37,442 bases of DNA from JAOTWJ01 sp036398175 (GTDB lineage: Bacteria; Gemmatimonadota; Gemmatimonadetes; Gemmatimonadales; GWC2-71-9): NCBI GenBank assembly GCA_036398175.1, contig DASWHL010000077.1:1-37442 (forward strand). Reading direction: 5' to 3'. Shown here in pieces: positions 16,784 through 24,160 of the stretch. The position numbers were made by a program, and so were the translations under genes. Numbering within the stretch: position 1 is the first letter of the stretch; each line of letters begins with the position of its first letter. The notes beneath the pieces are model-generated. The model worked only from the letters and a program-made list of their open reading frames with translations. It had not been told where the DNA came from and ran no database searches.

Positions 16784-17958
16784 GCCGCCTCCCCGAGCCG
16801 CTCGCGCAGCCGGGCGGTGAGCGTCGGGCCGAGATACAGGTCGGCCACGCGGTCGTCGAAGACCAGGTCCCGCACCGTGCCGGCCACCTGCACGCGGCCT
16901 TCGAAGAGGATGTACGCGCGATCCACGATGTCCAGCGTCTGCTCCACGTTGTGGTCCGTGATGAGCACGCCGATGCCGCGGCGCCGGAGATCCGCCACGA
17001 TGGACTGGATGTCATGCACGGCGATCGGGTCCACCCCGGCGAACGGCTCGTCGAGCAGCATGAACCTGGGCTGCGTCACCAGCGCCCGCGTGATCTCCAG
17101 CCGGCGGCGCTCGCCCCCCGAGAGCTTGTAGGCCTTTTCCCGCCGCAGGTGCTTGACCGACAGCTCGTCGAGCAGCGACTCGAGGCGCTCCTCGCGTTCG
17201 GTCCGCGACAGCCCCAGCGTCTCCAGAATGGCCAGGACGTTCTCCTCGACGGTGAGCTTCCGGAAGACCGAGGGCTCCTGGGCCAGGTACCCGATGCCCT
17301 CACGCGCGCGCTGATACATGGGCCAGGCCGAGATGTCCTCGTCATCCACGAAGATGCGGCCCGCGTCCGGCCGGACCAGGCCCACGATCATGTAGAACGT
17401 CGTCGTCTTCCCCGCCCCGTTGGGACCCAGGAGCCCGACGATCTCCCCCTGTTGCAGCTCGACGTGCACGTCGTTGACCACGTGCCGGCGCCGGTACACC
17501 TTGGTGAGGCCGCGCCCCGCCAGCACGCTGCCGGACGCGCCGGCCGCCTCGCCCGCCGTTTCCGCCTCCGCGAGGCGTTCGATGGCCATGGCGATCAGGC
17601 GCTCGGCAAGCGTCGCGCGCTCGGACGCGATCGCGCTCCACCGCCCCGCCGGGACCTCGAGCACGCTGCCGTCGTCCACGACGGCGGGCAACTCCTGGAG
17701 CAGGCCGTCGGTGACCAGCCGGGGAAGCGCCGACGACAGGAGGAACCGGCGGACCTCGTCCACCGACAGGGTGCCGCGCTGTGTGCCGCTCTGAAGGCCG
17801 GCCCGACGCGACACATCCAGATACCGCTCGCGGTAGGCGACCGCCAGGTCGCCGAAGGTCATGCGGCCGCCGGGATCCGCCACGTGGAGGATGGCCGCCA
17901 CCGCGAGCGGAACCGATGGGTTCCGCTCCGCGGCGATCGGGCCGAGCGCGTCCGTCAC
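16780..17958 (-). CDS. lptB: LPS export ABC ATPase LptB with an extra N-terminal domain
   Basis: Residues ~145-392 are a full LptB: Walker A GPNGAGKT at 178-185, signature LSGGERRRLEI, Walker B FMLLDEPFAGVDP, and the switch histidine in ITDHNV. LptB powers LPS extraction from the inner membrane with LptFG. The product is 392 residues against about 240 for E. coli LptB. The extra residues 1-140 (PLAVAAILHVADPGG, MTFGDLAVAYRERYLDV, VRRFLLSSALPRLVTDGLL) look helical with a short beta section (SVLEVPAGRW) and are perhaps winged-helix-like; I do not recognise them. The GTG at 17958 overlaps the lptA stop by 4 nt and has a GGAGG-type site close upstream. An internal ATG at residue 124 would give a normal-length LptB but would leave about 370 nt without a gene. 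Confidence 0.93.
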   Translation of the reverse strand: MTDALGPIAAERNPSVPLAVAAILHVADPGGRMTFGDLAVAYRERYLDVSRRAGLQSGTQRGTLSVDEVRRFLLSSALPRLVTDGLLQELPAVVDDGSVLEVPAGRWSAIASERATLAERLIAMAIERLAEAETAGEAAGASGSVLAGRGLTKVYRRRHVVNDVHVELQQGEIVGLLGPNGAGKTTTFYMIVGLVRPDAGRIFVDDEDISAWPMYQRAREGIGYLAQEPSVFRKLTVEENVLAILETLGLSRTEREERLESLLDELSVKHLRREKAYKLSGGERRRLEITRALVTQPRFMLLDEPFAGVDPIAVHDIQSIVADLRRRGIGVLITDHNVEQTLDIVDRAYILFEGRVQVAGTVRDLVFDDRVADLYLGPTLTARLRERLGEAA

Positions 17959-19226
17959 GGCACCCTCCGGCGCTGAGCTTCGAGGTATACCCCGTCGGTG
18001 GCGCCCACGATGTCCACGCGCACGAGCCGATTGGCCGCGAACTGCGCCGTGATCCGGTCGCCGCGGGAATAGCTCAGGTCGGGTGGACCCTCCGGCGCCG
18101 TCTGCGGAAACACGCGGTACCGGGCGCGCGCATGCCCCAGCGCCACGATCCCGTCCAGCGTAGAGACGCTGTCCGCGGTCCGCCCGAATGCCGCCACGAC
18201 GGTGTCGCCCGCAATCCAGTCCGCGTCCGCGTCGAGCGAGTCGAGCAGCGAGCGCGCCTCCGCCCCCCCGATCCCCCGCACCTCGCGGAGCGTCTGCGCG
18301 GGCGCGTCAATGGCCAGCGAGTCGGCCGTGATGGTGTTGCTGACCGAGATGGCACGCGCCCGGGAGGAATCCCCCCACGCCTGCCCCGCCTGGATGCGGT
18401 CGTCCTCGATATCGAACGCGACCGTGTCGGCCACGACCAGCCACTCGGCGCTGACGGCGCTGGCCTCGCCTTCGGCCTGGATCCACGTGAGGGTGCGGTC
18501 CACGAGACGGTATTGGATGTCGCGCCCCACGAGCGTGTAGGCCGAGTCGCCGCCCGTGATCCGCGCCCGGTGCATCAGCCGCCCGGCGCCCACCTCCGTG
18601 TCGAGGGTGGCGGAGTCGGCCGCGGCGTGGAAATCCGAGCGGTCAATGGTCACCGCGCGCCAGGCCATCGCGGCCGAGTTCCCCCGGAACTGCACCGAAT
18701 CCGCCAGGATGATGTACGGCTCGGCGCCGGCCGAGTCCCGTTCGGAGCGGTACGCGATGGTCGGGCGCCCGCCCGCCGCGAGCAGCGTCGTGTCGCGCAT
18801 CCCCGGGACGCGGCGGTGGTAGGCGATCCGGGGACCGTGCAGGACGGAGCCGGTCACGCGGTTGCGGAGCCGCGCGTTCCCGCGGGCATCGAGCCGCTCG
18901 TCGCGGAGGTGATAGGAGGCGCGTTCCGACGTCAGCTCGACCGTGGCGTCCTCGAACCGGACGCTGCCGATCATGTCGAACCGGTCGAAGTCCTGGTACC
19001 AGGCAACGCTGTCCGAATACCAGCGCGTGTCCTGGCCGCGACAGTGGGCCCAGATGCCGCCCCCCTGGAACACCCGGTAGAACCCGCCCCCGACGTCCAC
19101 CTGCCGGCCCTGGCCGCCCGTGCGGTCCACGACGACGAAGCAGGCCCGGGCGTCCTGCGGCGTCGCGGGCTCCGGCCCGATCGTCCCGCCGACCAGCGCG
19201 ACCACGACGAGGCCGCGGCGCGTCAT
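17955..19226 (-). CDS. LptA/OstA-like LPS transport protein, long form
   Basis: The 423-residue predicted periplasmic protein starts with a short basic/hydrophobic leader (MTRRGLVVVALVGG). The rest is beta-rich and repetitive in the OstA manner: GSVRFEDATVELTSERASYH, LDARGNARLRNRVTGSVL, VTIDRSDFHAAADSATLDT, LTWIQAEGEASAVSAEW. E. coli LptA is about 185 residues, so this is more than twice as long; no C-terminal beta-barrel of LptD type follows. Cys29 and Cys62 could form a disulfide. Position between lptC and lptB, with 4-nt overlaps on both sides, supports a role in the LPS bridge. It might instead be a fused or duplicated LptA, or an LptD N-domain-like protein. Confidence 0.82.
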   Translation of the reverse strand: MTRRGLVVVALVGGTIGPEPATPQDARACFVVVDRTGGQGRQVDVGGGFYRVFQGGGIWAHCRGQDTRWYSDSVAWYQDFDRFDMIGSVRFEDATVELTSERASYHLRDERLDARGNARLRNRVTGSVLHGPRIAYHRRVPGMRDTTLLAAGGRPTIAYRSERDSAGAEPYIILADSVQFRGNSAAMAWRAVTIDRSDFHAAADSATLDTEVGAGRLMHRARITGGDSAYTLVGRDIQYRLVDRTLTWIQAEGEASAVSAEWLVVADTVAFDIEDDRIQAGQAWGDSSRARAISVSNTITADSLAIDAPAQTLREVRGIGGAEARSLLDSLDADADWIAGDTVVAAFGRTADSVSTLDGIVALGHARARYRVFPQTAPEGPPDLSYSRGDRITAQFAANRLVRVDIVGATDGVYLEAQRRRVP

Positions 19227-19747
19227 TGGTCTACCCGCACCGGGCCAAGGGCGCCCCGCGCCCGCGTCGTCTGCACGTTCCGAAGCTCGGGATCGGTGGT
19301 GAATCCCTCCCCCTCGACATCCTGATCCGGGGTGCGCCACCGGAAGGCCGCCGGCCCCACGATCTGATCCGTCGCGCGGTCGTACTGAAGGATGGACGTC
19401 TCCAGCCGGCGACCGTCGGGACTGATCGTCACCACGTCGCCGCGCGCTTCCATGTTCCCGGACCGCCACTCGTACGTGCCCTCACGGGCCGTGAGCGTGG
19501 ACGTCTCGACGCCGTTCGGGGCGTAGAAGGTGACCGTGATCCCGAAGAGCTCGTGGCGCTGCGGTCCGAGGTATGCGTAGGCGGAGTCCGCCACGAGCCG
19601 CATGCGCCGTACGCCGTCCGCGGTGAGGATGTGCGTGACCCCGTAGCCCACCTGGTCGGCCGAGTCGGCGCCGGTGCGCACGGTGGGCGGCTGCTCCAGG
19701 CCGCCGCAGGCTGCCGCCACGAGGCCCACGAGGAGCACCGCCTTCAC
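19223..19747 (-). CDS. lptC: LptC-like LPS export protein / lipoprotein
   Basis: The 174-residue protein has an N-terminal hydrophobic segment MKAVLLVGLVAAACGG. The cysteine at residue 14 is preceded by AAA, so it may be a lipidated lipoprotein, although -3 Ala is unusual. The remainder is a jellyroll-like beta domain (YAYLGPQRHELFGITVTFY, LTAREGTYEWRSGNMEARGDV, LETSILQYDRATDQI), as expected for LptC, which receives LPS from LptFG and passes it to LptA. The GTG at 19747 overlaps the kdsC stop by 4 nt; a longer frame upstream reads kdsC out of phase. Its stop overlaps lptA by 4 nt. Confidence 0.88.
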   Translation of the reverse strand: MKAVLLVGLVAAACGGLEQPPTVRTGADSADQVGYGVTHILTADGVRRMRLVADSAYAYLGPQRHELFGITVTFYAPNGVETSTLTAREGTYEWRSGNMEARGDVVTISPDGRRLETSILQYDRATDQIVGPAAFRWRTPDQDVEGEGFTTDPELRNVQTTRARGALGPVRVDQ

Positions 19748-20298
19748 GCGGGCACTCCCCGGGCCTCTTCGAGATACCGCTCGACCGTGGCATCCCACTC
19801 GCCGCGCGCGCGCAGCAACGCCTCGACGAACTCACGAACCGCTCCCTGCCCTCCCCTGGCCGTGGTGACGTGGTGCGCCACCGCCCGGGCGTCGCTGGTC
19901 GCATTGGCGACGGCAACGGGCAGGCCCACGCTGCGCAGGACCGGGACGTCCGGGAGGTCGTCGCCCAGGAACGCCGCGTCGTCCCACGCGACGCCGAAAC
20001 GCTCGAGCAGGGCCGCGAACGCGGGGTACTTGCGGGCGTGGTGGCCCTGCACGCACGCGTCCACCACCAGCTCCTCCGCCCGCAGCTCCGTGGCCTCGGA
20101 CCGGCGGCCACTCAGCAGCACGACGCGGATTCCCGCGAGCCGCAGGAGCACGATGCCGATCCCGTCCTGGATGTCGAAGCGCTTGAGCTCGGCCGGGGTC
20201 CCCTGCACCATGCCCACGTAGAGTCCGTTGTCGGTGAGGACGCCGTCCACGTCGAGCCCGACGAGCCGGATGCGGCGGGCCACCGTCGGGTCAAGCAC
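19744..20298 (-). CDS. kdsC: 3-deoxy-D-manno-octulosonate 8-phosphate phosphatase
   Basis: HAD-superfamily phosphatase removing phosphate from KDO-8-phosphate. The product is 184 residues, close to the usual 180-190, with no cap domain. The nucleophile motif GLDVDGVLTDNGLY holds Asp16 and Asp18. Motif II is VVLLSGRRSEA, and LGDDLPDVPVLRSVGLPVAVANA carries the motif III/IV acidic residues. The GTG at 20298 overlaps the kdsA stop by 8 nt. It is followed by lptC, the same order as in E. coli (kdsC-lptC-lptA-lptB-rpoN). Confidence 0.95.
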   Translation of the reverse strand: MLDPTVARRIRLVGLDVDGVLTDNGLYVGMVQGTPAELKRFDIQDGIGIVLLRLAGIRVVLLSGRRSEATELRAEELVVDACVQGHHARKYPAFAALLERFGVAWDDAAFLGDDLPDVPVLRSVGLPVAVANATSDARAVAHHVTTARGGQGAVREFVEALLRARGEWDATVERYLEEARGVPA

Positions 20299-21097
20299 GA
20301 ACCCGCCCTCCCTGCGCGGCGTGCCACACATCGAGCGCGGACTCGATGAGCGGCGCCAGGTCGCCGAGGGGCCACATCGAGGCCGCGTCGCTCGACGCCG
20401 CGTCGGGCGTCGGGTGGGTCTCGACGTAGAACCCGTCCGCGCCGGCCGCTGCCGCCGCCCGGAGCAGCACCGGCACCATGGCCCGGTCGCCGCCCGACCC
20501 CCCGCCCGGGCCGCGCCCGGGACGCTGCACGCTGTGCGTGGCGTCGAACAGCACGGCGGCACCGGTCGCCTCGCGCAGCCGCGGCATGGCGCGCATGTCC
20601 ACGACGAGGTCGCCGTAGCCGAACGCCGTTCCGCGTTCCGTGACCGCGATGGCCGTCGCACCCGCGGCCCGGGCCCTCTCGACCGGTCCCGCCAGCTCCT
20701 CGGGCGCCATCCACTGCCCTTTCTTGACGTTCATCGGGCACCCGGCCCGTGCCACGGCCTCCACGAGATCCGTCTGCCGGCAGAGGAATGCGGGCACCTG
20801 GAGGGCATCCACCACGGCGGCGACCGCCGGCACGTGAGCGGCGTCATGGACGTCGGTGAGCACCGGAATGCCCACCTCATCGCGCACGCGGGCCAGCAGG
20901 GCGAGCCCGGCGTCGAGCCCGGGTCCGCGCGGCGCCCCGCGGCGGGCACGATTGGCCTTGTCGTAGCTGGCCTTGAAGACCACGCGCATGCCAAGCCGCG
21001 CGCCCAGCTCGGCCACGGTCTCCGCGACGCGCAGGTTCACCGCGTCGTGCTCCAGCACGCAGGGACCGGCAACCAGGACCGGCGCGGGCAGCCACAT
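20291..21097 (-). CDS. kdsA: KDO-8-phosphate synthase, metal-dependent type
   Basis: Condenses phosphoenolpyruvate with arabinose-5-phosphate. The product is 268 residues in a TIM barrel. Motifs are FKASYDKANRA, VLTDVHDAAHV, PMNVKKGQWMAPEE, TERGTAFGYGDLVVDMRAM and FDATHSVQRPG. The N-terminus reads PVLVAGPCVLEHD: Cys13 sits where metal-dependent enzymes (Aquifex type) have a metal-binding cysteine and E. coli-type enzymes have asparagine, so this is predicted to need a divalent metal. It starts 3 nt after the pyrG stop (TGATTCATG) and overlaps kdsC by 8 nt. Confidence 0.95.
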   Translation of the reverse strand: MWLPAPVLVAGPCVLEHDAVNLRVAETVAELGARLGMRVVFKASYDKANRARRGAPRGPGLDAGLALLARVRDEVGIPVLTDVHDAAHVPAVAAVVDALQVPAFLCRQTDLVEAVARAGCPMNVKKGQWMAPEELAGPVERARAAGATAIAVTERGTAFGYGDLVVDMRAMPRLREATGAAVLFDATHSVQRPGRGPGGGSGGDRAMVPVLLRAAAAAGADGFYVETHPTPDAASSDAASMWPLGDLAPLIESALDVWHAAQGGRVRA

Positions 21098-21100
21098 GAA

Positions 21101-22741
21101 TCAGGCCTTGGCCTCGGCCAGGAGGCCGTCCTGCACGCGGCGATGCTTGTACGCGCGGGCCGCCGCCACGAACGACGCGAACAGCGGATGCGGGCGCATA
21201 GGCCGCGAGCGCAGCTCCGGATGGAACTGGCAGCCGATGAACCACGGGTGGTCCGGCAGCTCGATCATCTCCACGAGCGATCCATCGGGCGACAGGCCGG
21301 TGCACCGCATGCCGAACTCGGTGAGGGTGTTCCGGTAGTGGTTGTTGACTTCGTACCGATGGCGGTGGCGCTCGCCGACTTCATCGGCGCCGTAGATCTC
21401 ACGCACCCGCGAACCCGGCGTCAGCCGACAGGGATAGGAGCCCAATCGCATGGTCCCACCCAGGTCCTGCACGTCGCGCTGCGAGTCCATCAACGCCACC
21501 ACCGGGTTCTCGCATTCGGGCGCGAATTCGCTGGAGTTGGTTTCCGGCAGGCGGCACACATCCCGCGCGAACTCGATGATGGCGGTCTGCATCCCGAGGC
21601 AGATGCCGAAGAACGGCATCTGGTGCTCGCGCGCCCACCGCACGGCCTGCACCATCCCCTCGACGCCCCGCACGCCAAAGCCGCCGGGGACGAGCAGCGC
21701 GTCGTGTCCGGCCAGCTCGGCCCCCGCCGACGCCTGGTCCGCGCAGAGGTCGCTCGAGACCCAGTGCAGCTCGACGCCCACGTCGTTGGCGATGCCGCCG
21801 TGGATCAACGCCTCGCGGATCGAGGTGTACGCGTCGGACAGCTCCGTATACTTCCCGACGATGCCGATGCGCACGCGTTCGGCGGGCCGCAGGATCTTCT
21901 CGACCATGGCGCGCCACGGGCGCAGGTCGGGCTCCTTGGTGTCCATGGCCAGCCGGCGGCACACCTCACGGTCCAGTCCCTGCTCGTGCAGCAGCAACGG
22001 GATCTGGTAGGTCGAGTCCACCGTCCGGCTTTCGACCACGCACCCGAAGTCCACGTTGCAAAAGAGCGCGATCTTTCGCTTGATGGCCTCGTCGAGCGGG
22101 CGGTCGGACCGGCAGATGAGGACGTCCGGCTGGATCCCGATCTCCATCAACTCCCGGACGGAGTGCTGCGTGGGCTTGGTCTTCAGCTCGCCGCTGGCAC
22201 CGATGAACGGCACGAGCGTGAGGTGAATGAAGAGGGCGTTTTCGCGTCCCACCTCCTGGCGGAACTGGCGGATGGCCTCGAGGAACGGCTGGGACTCGAT
22301 GTCGCCCACGGTCCCGCCGATCTCCGTGATCACCACGTCATGCTCGGGCGCCAGGCGCCGGACGGCCGACTTGATCTCGTCGGTGATGTGCGGGATGACC
22401 TGCACCGTGCTGCCGAGGTACTCGCCGCGCCGCTCCTTGGTGATGACCGCGAGGTAGATCCGGCCGGTCGTGACGTTGTTGACCTGCGACAGCGAGCGGT
22501 CCACGAACCGCTCGTAGTGCCCGAGGTCCAGATCGGTCTCGGCGCCATCGTCCGTGACGTAGACCTCGCCGTGCTGAAACGGCGACATGGTGCCCGGATC
22601 CACATTGATGTAGGGATCGAACTTCTGGATGGTGACGCGCAGGCCCCGCTCCACGAGCAGGCGCCCAAGCGACGCGGCCACGATGCCCTTGCCAAGCGAC
22701 GACACCACGCCGCCCGTCACGAAGATGTACTTGGTGCTCAC
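21101..22741 (-). CDS. pyrG: CTP synthase
   Basis: Glutamine-dependent conversion of UTP to CTP. The product is 546 residues, essentially the E. coli length. The N-terminal synthetase domain begins MSTKYIFVTGGVVSSLGKGI and includes QKFDPYINVDPGTMSPFQHG. The C-terminal class-I glutaminase has its nucleophile Cys381 in FFGICLGMQTAI and the histidine-glutamate pair in CQFHPEL. The GTG start overlaps the kdsB stop by 4 nt. Being placed between kdsB and kdsA, it can supply the CTP that KdsB needs to make CMP-KDO. Confidence 0.98.
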   Translation of the reverse strand: MSTKYIFVTGGVVSSLGKGIVAASLGRLLVERGLRVTIQKFDPYINVDPGTMSPFQHGEVYVTDDGAETDLDLGHYERFVDRSLSQVNNVTTGRIYLAVITKERRGEYLGSTVQVIPHITDEIKSAVRRLAPEHDVVITEIGGTVGDIESQPFLEAIRQFRQEVGRENALFIHLTLVPFIGASGELKTKPTQHSVRELMEIGIQPDVLICRSDRPLDEAIKRKIALFCNVDFGCVVESRTVDSTYQIPLLLHEQGLDREVCRRLAMDTKEPDLRPWRAMVEKILRPAERVRIGIVGKYTELSDAYTSIREALIHGGIANDVGVELHWVSSDLCADQASAGAELAGHDALLVPGGFGVRGVEGMVQAVRWAREHQMPFFGICLGMQTAIIEFARDVCRLPETNSSEFAPECENPVVALMDSQRDVQDLGGTMRLGSYPCRLTPGSRVREIYGADEVGERHRHRYEVNNHYRNTLTEFGMRCTGLSPDGSLVEMIELPDHPWFIGCQFHPELRSRPMRPHPLFASFVAAARAYKHRRVQDGLLAEAKA

Positions 22742-23454
22742 AACCGGGCCTCCGCGAGTCGCAAGTCGTGCTCGGTATCAATGCCGTGGGGCGCGGCGGC
22801 GGGCAGCACGGCCACGCCGATGCGCAGGCCGTGCGCCAGCGCGCGCAGCTGCTCCAGCGCTGCGGTGGTCTCCTCCGCAACCTCGGGGAGCGTCACCCAG
22901 GTCCGCAACGTCGCCGGCCGATAGGCGTACACCCCCAGGTGCTGAAACGCGGGCGCCTCGAACCCGCACGCCGGTGGCGGGGGAGTCCGGTAGAAGCGCA
23001 GGGCCCGCCCCCGCCCATCCAGCTCGACCTTCACCCGGTTGGGATCCCGGCGGCTTTCCTCGGTGAGCGGATGGGCCGCCGTCCCGATATCGTCGCCCGC
23101 CTGCACCCGAGCGAGCGCCCCCATGGCGGCCTCGCGCGGGAGGAAGGGCTCGTCGCCCTGGAGATTGAGGACGAGATCCGCCGGTCCGAGACCGCGTTGC
23201 GCCACGACCTCGGCGACGCGCGCCGTTCCGGACGCATGGCCGGCTTCCGTCAGGACGCCGTCCACGCCAAGCCCCGCAACGGCGTCCAGGACGCGTTGAT
23301 CGTCGGAGGCCACCACGACGTCACCCGGAAGCTCGAGGGAGAGGGCGTGACGCGTCACGACGCGGATCAAGGGCTCGCCCCCGAGGAGGCGAAGCGGTTT
23401 GCCCGGCAGTCGGGTGGAATCGTACCGGGCGGGGATTACGCAGACGAGGCGCAC
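22738..23454 (-). CDS. kdsB: CMP-KDO synthetase (3-deoxy-manno-octulosonate cytidylyltransferase)
   Basis: Activates KDO with CTP for lipid A glycosylation; cytoplasmic. The product is 238 residues (E. coli 248). Motifs are VCVIPARYDSTRLPGKPL near the N-terminus, VLNLQGDEPFLPRE, and the C-terminal HLGVYAYRPATLRTW and GIDTEHDLRLAEARL. The GTG at 23454 was chosen over a TTG at 23469 because the TTG lies upstream of the -10 box of the promoter described here and would not be in the transcript. The mRNA then has almost no leader. This is the first gene of the 14-gene minus-strand run. Confidence 0.95.
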   Translation of the reverse strand: MRLVCVIPARYDSTRLPGKPLRLLGGEPLIRVVTRHALSLELPGDVVVASDDQRVLDAVAGLGVDGVLTEAGHASGTARVAEVVAQRGLGPADLVLNLQGDEPFLPREAAMGALARVQAGDDIGTAAHPLTEESRRDPNRVKVELDGRGRALRFYRTPPPPACGFEAPAFQHLGVYAYRPATLRTWVTLPEVAEETTAALEQLRALAHGLRIGVAVLPAAAPHGIDTEHDLRLAEARL

Positions 23455-23459
23455 AGCAG

Positions 23460-23488
23460 AAGCTAACAACGGGCGGGCGCGGAGTCAA
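23460..23488 (-). promoter_or_regulatory. Sigma-70-type promoter of the kdsB operon
   Basis: Read on the minus strand: -35 TTGACT (23483-23488), 17-nt spacer, -10 TAGCTT (23460-23465), then five bases to the GTG of kdsB. The expected transcription start falls at or next to the GTG, so the message is probably leaderless. The rest of the gap up to the pabA stop (23489-23555) shows no gene. Confidence 0.6.
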
Positions 23489-23555
23489 AATCCGGGCCAT
23501 CACGCTAAGTCGTTGCGGTGAAATCGGTAAGGAACACGCCGCACGGCCTCGCCGC

Positions 23556-24143
23556 TCACCGAGCCCGCACGAGCGCCACGAAGTTGGCCATCAGGTCCCG
23601 ACCGACCGATGTTCCGACGGATTCCGGGTGGAACTGCACGCCCCAGATGGGCTCCTGCCGATGCGCGAGGCCCATGATCTCGGTTCGTGGCGGCCGGTCG
23701 TCCGACCACGCGGTCACCTCGAGCGCGTCGGGCACCCCGGCCGGATCCACGACGAGAGAATGATACCGCATGGCGTCGAACGGATTGGGAAGTCCCCGGA
23801 AGACGTTGGCGCCGTCGTGCGCGACCGGCGTCGTCTTGCCGTGCATCAGACGGTCCGCTCCGATGATGCGGCCGCCGAACGCCTCGCCGATGGCCTGATG
23901 GCCCAGACACACGCCGAGCACGGGCACCCGCGCGGCGCACGCGCGGATCAGGGGAATGCTGATGCCCGCTTCCGCGGGACGCCCTGGTCCCGGTGAGACG
24001 ACGACGGCCTCGGGGCGAAGGGCGAGGACCTCATCCACGCCCACCTCGTCGTTGCGCCGCACGACGGGGTCCGTGCCAAGTTCACCGAGGTACTGGACCA
24101 GGTTATAGGTAAAGGAGTCGTAGTTGTCGAGCACGAAGAACAT
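23556..24143 (-). CDS. Glutamine amidotransferase of anthranilate / aminodeoxychorismate synthase
   Basis: Class-I glutaminase of 195 residues that supplies ammonia to TrpE or PabB; it could be TrpG or PabA, or serve both. The N-terminus is MFFVLDNYDSFTYNLVQYLG. VVVSPGPGRPAEAGIS is the oxyanion-region loop, the nucleophile is Cys79 in VLGVCLGHQAIGEAFGG, and the histidine-glutamate pair lies in VQFHPESVGTSVGRDLM. No trpE or pabB is present in the window. The ATG lies 17 nt after the xerD stop with no strong ribosome-binding site. It ends the lipoprotein-ispF-dedA-xerD run. Confidence 0.95.
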   Translation of the reverse strand: MFFVLDNYDSFTYNLVQYLGELGTDPVVRRNDEVGVDEVLALRPEAVVVSPGPGRPAEAGISIPLIRACAARVPVLGVCLGHQAIGEAFGGRIIGADRLMHGKTTPVAHDGANVFRGLPNPFDAMRYHSLVVDPAGVPDALEVTAWSDDRPPRTEIMGLAHRQEPIWGVQFHPESVGTSVGRDLMANFVALVRAR

Positions 24144-24160
24144 GGCGGGAAGGTGGAGGG

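Noticed and set aside
20228..22924. An 898-codon open frame on the plus strand opposite kdsA, pyrG and kdsB
   Set aside because: Mirror image of strongly conserved genes; low-complexity Arg/His/Gly composition and no recognisable domain.
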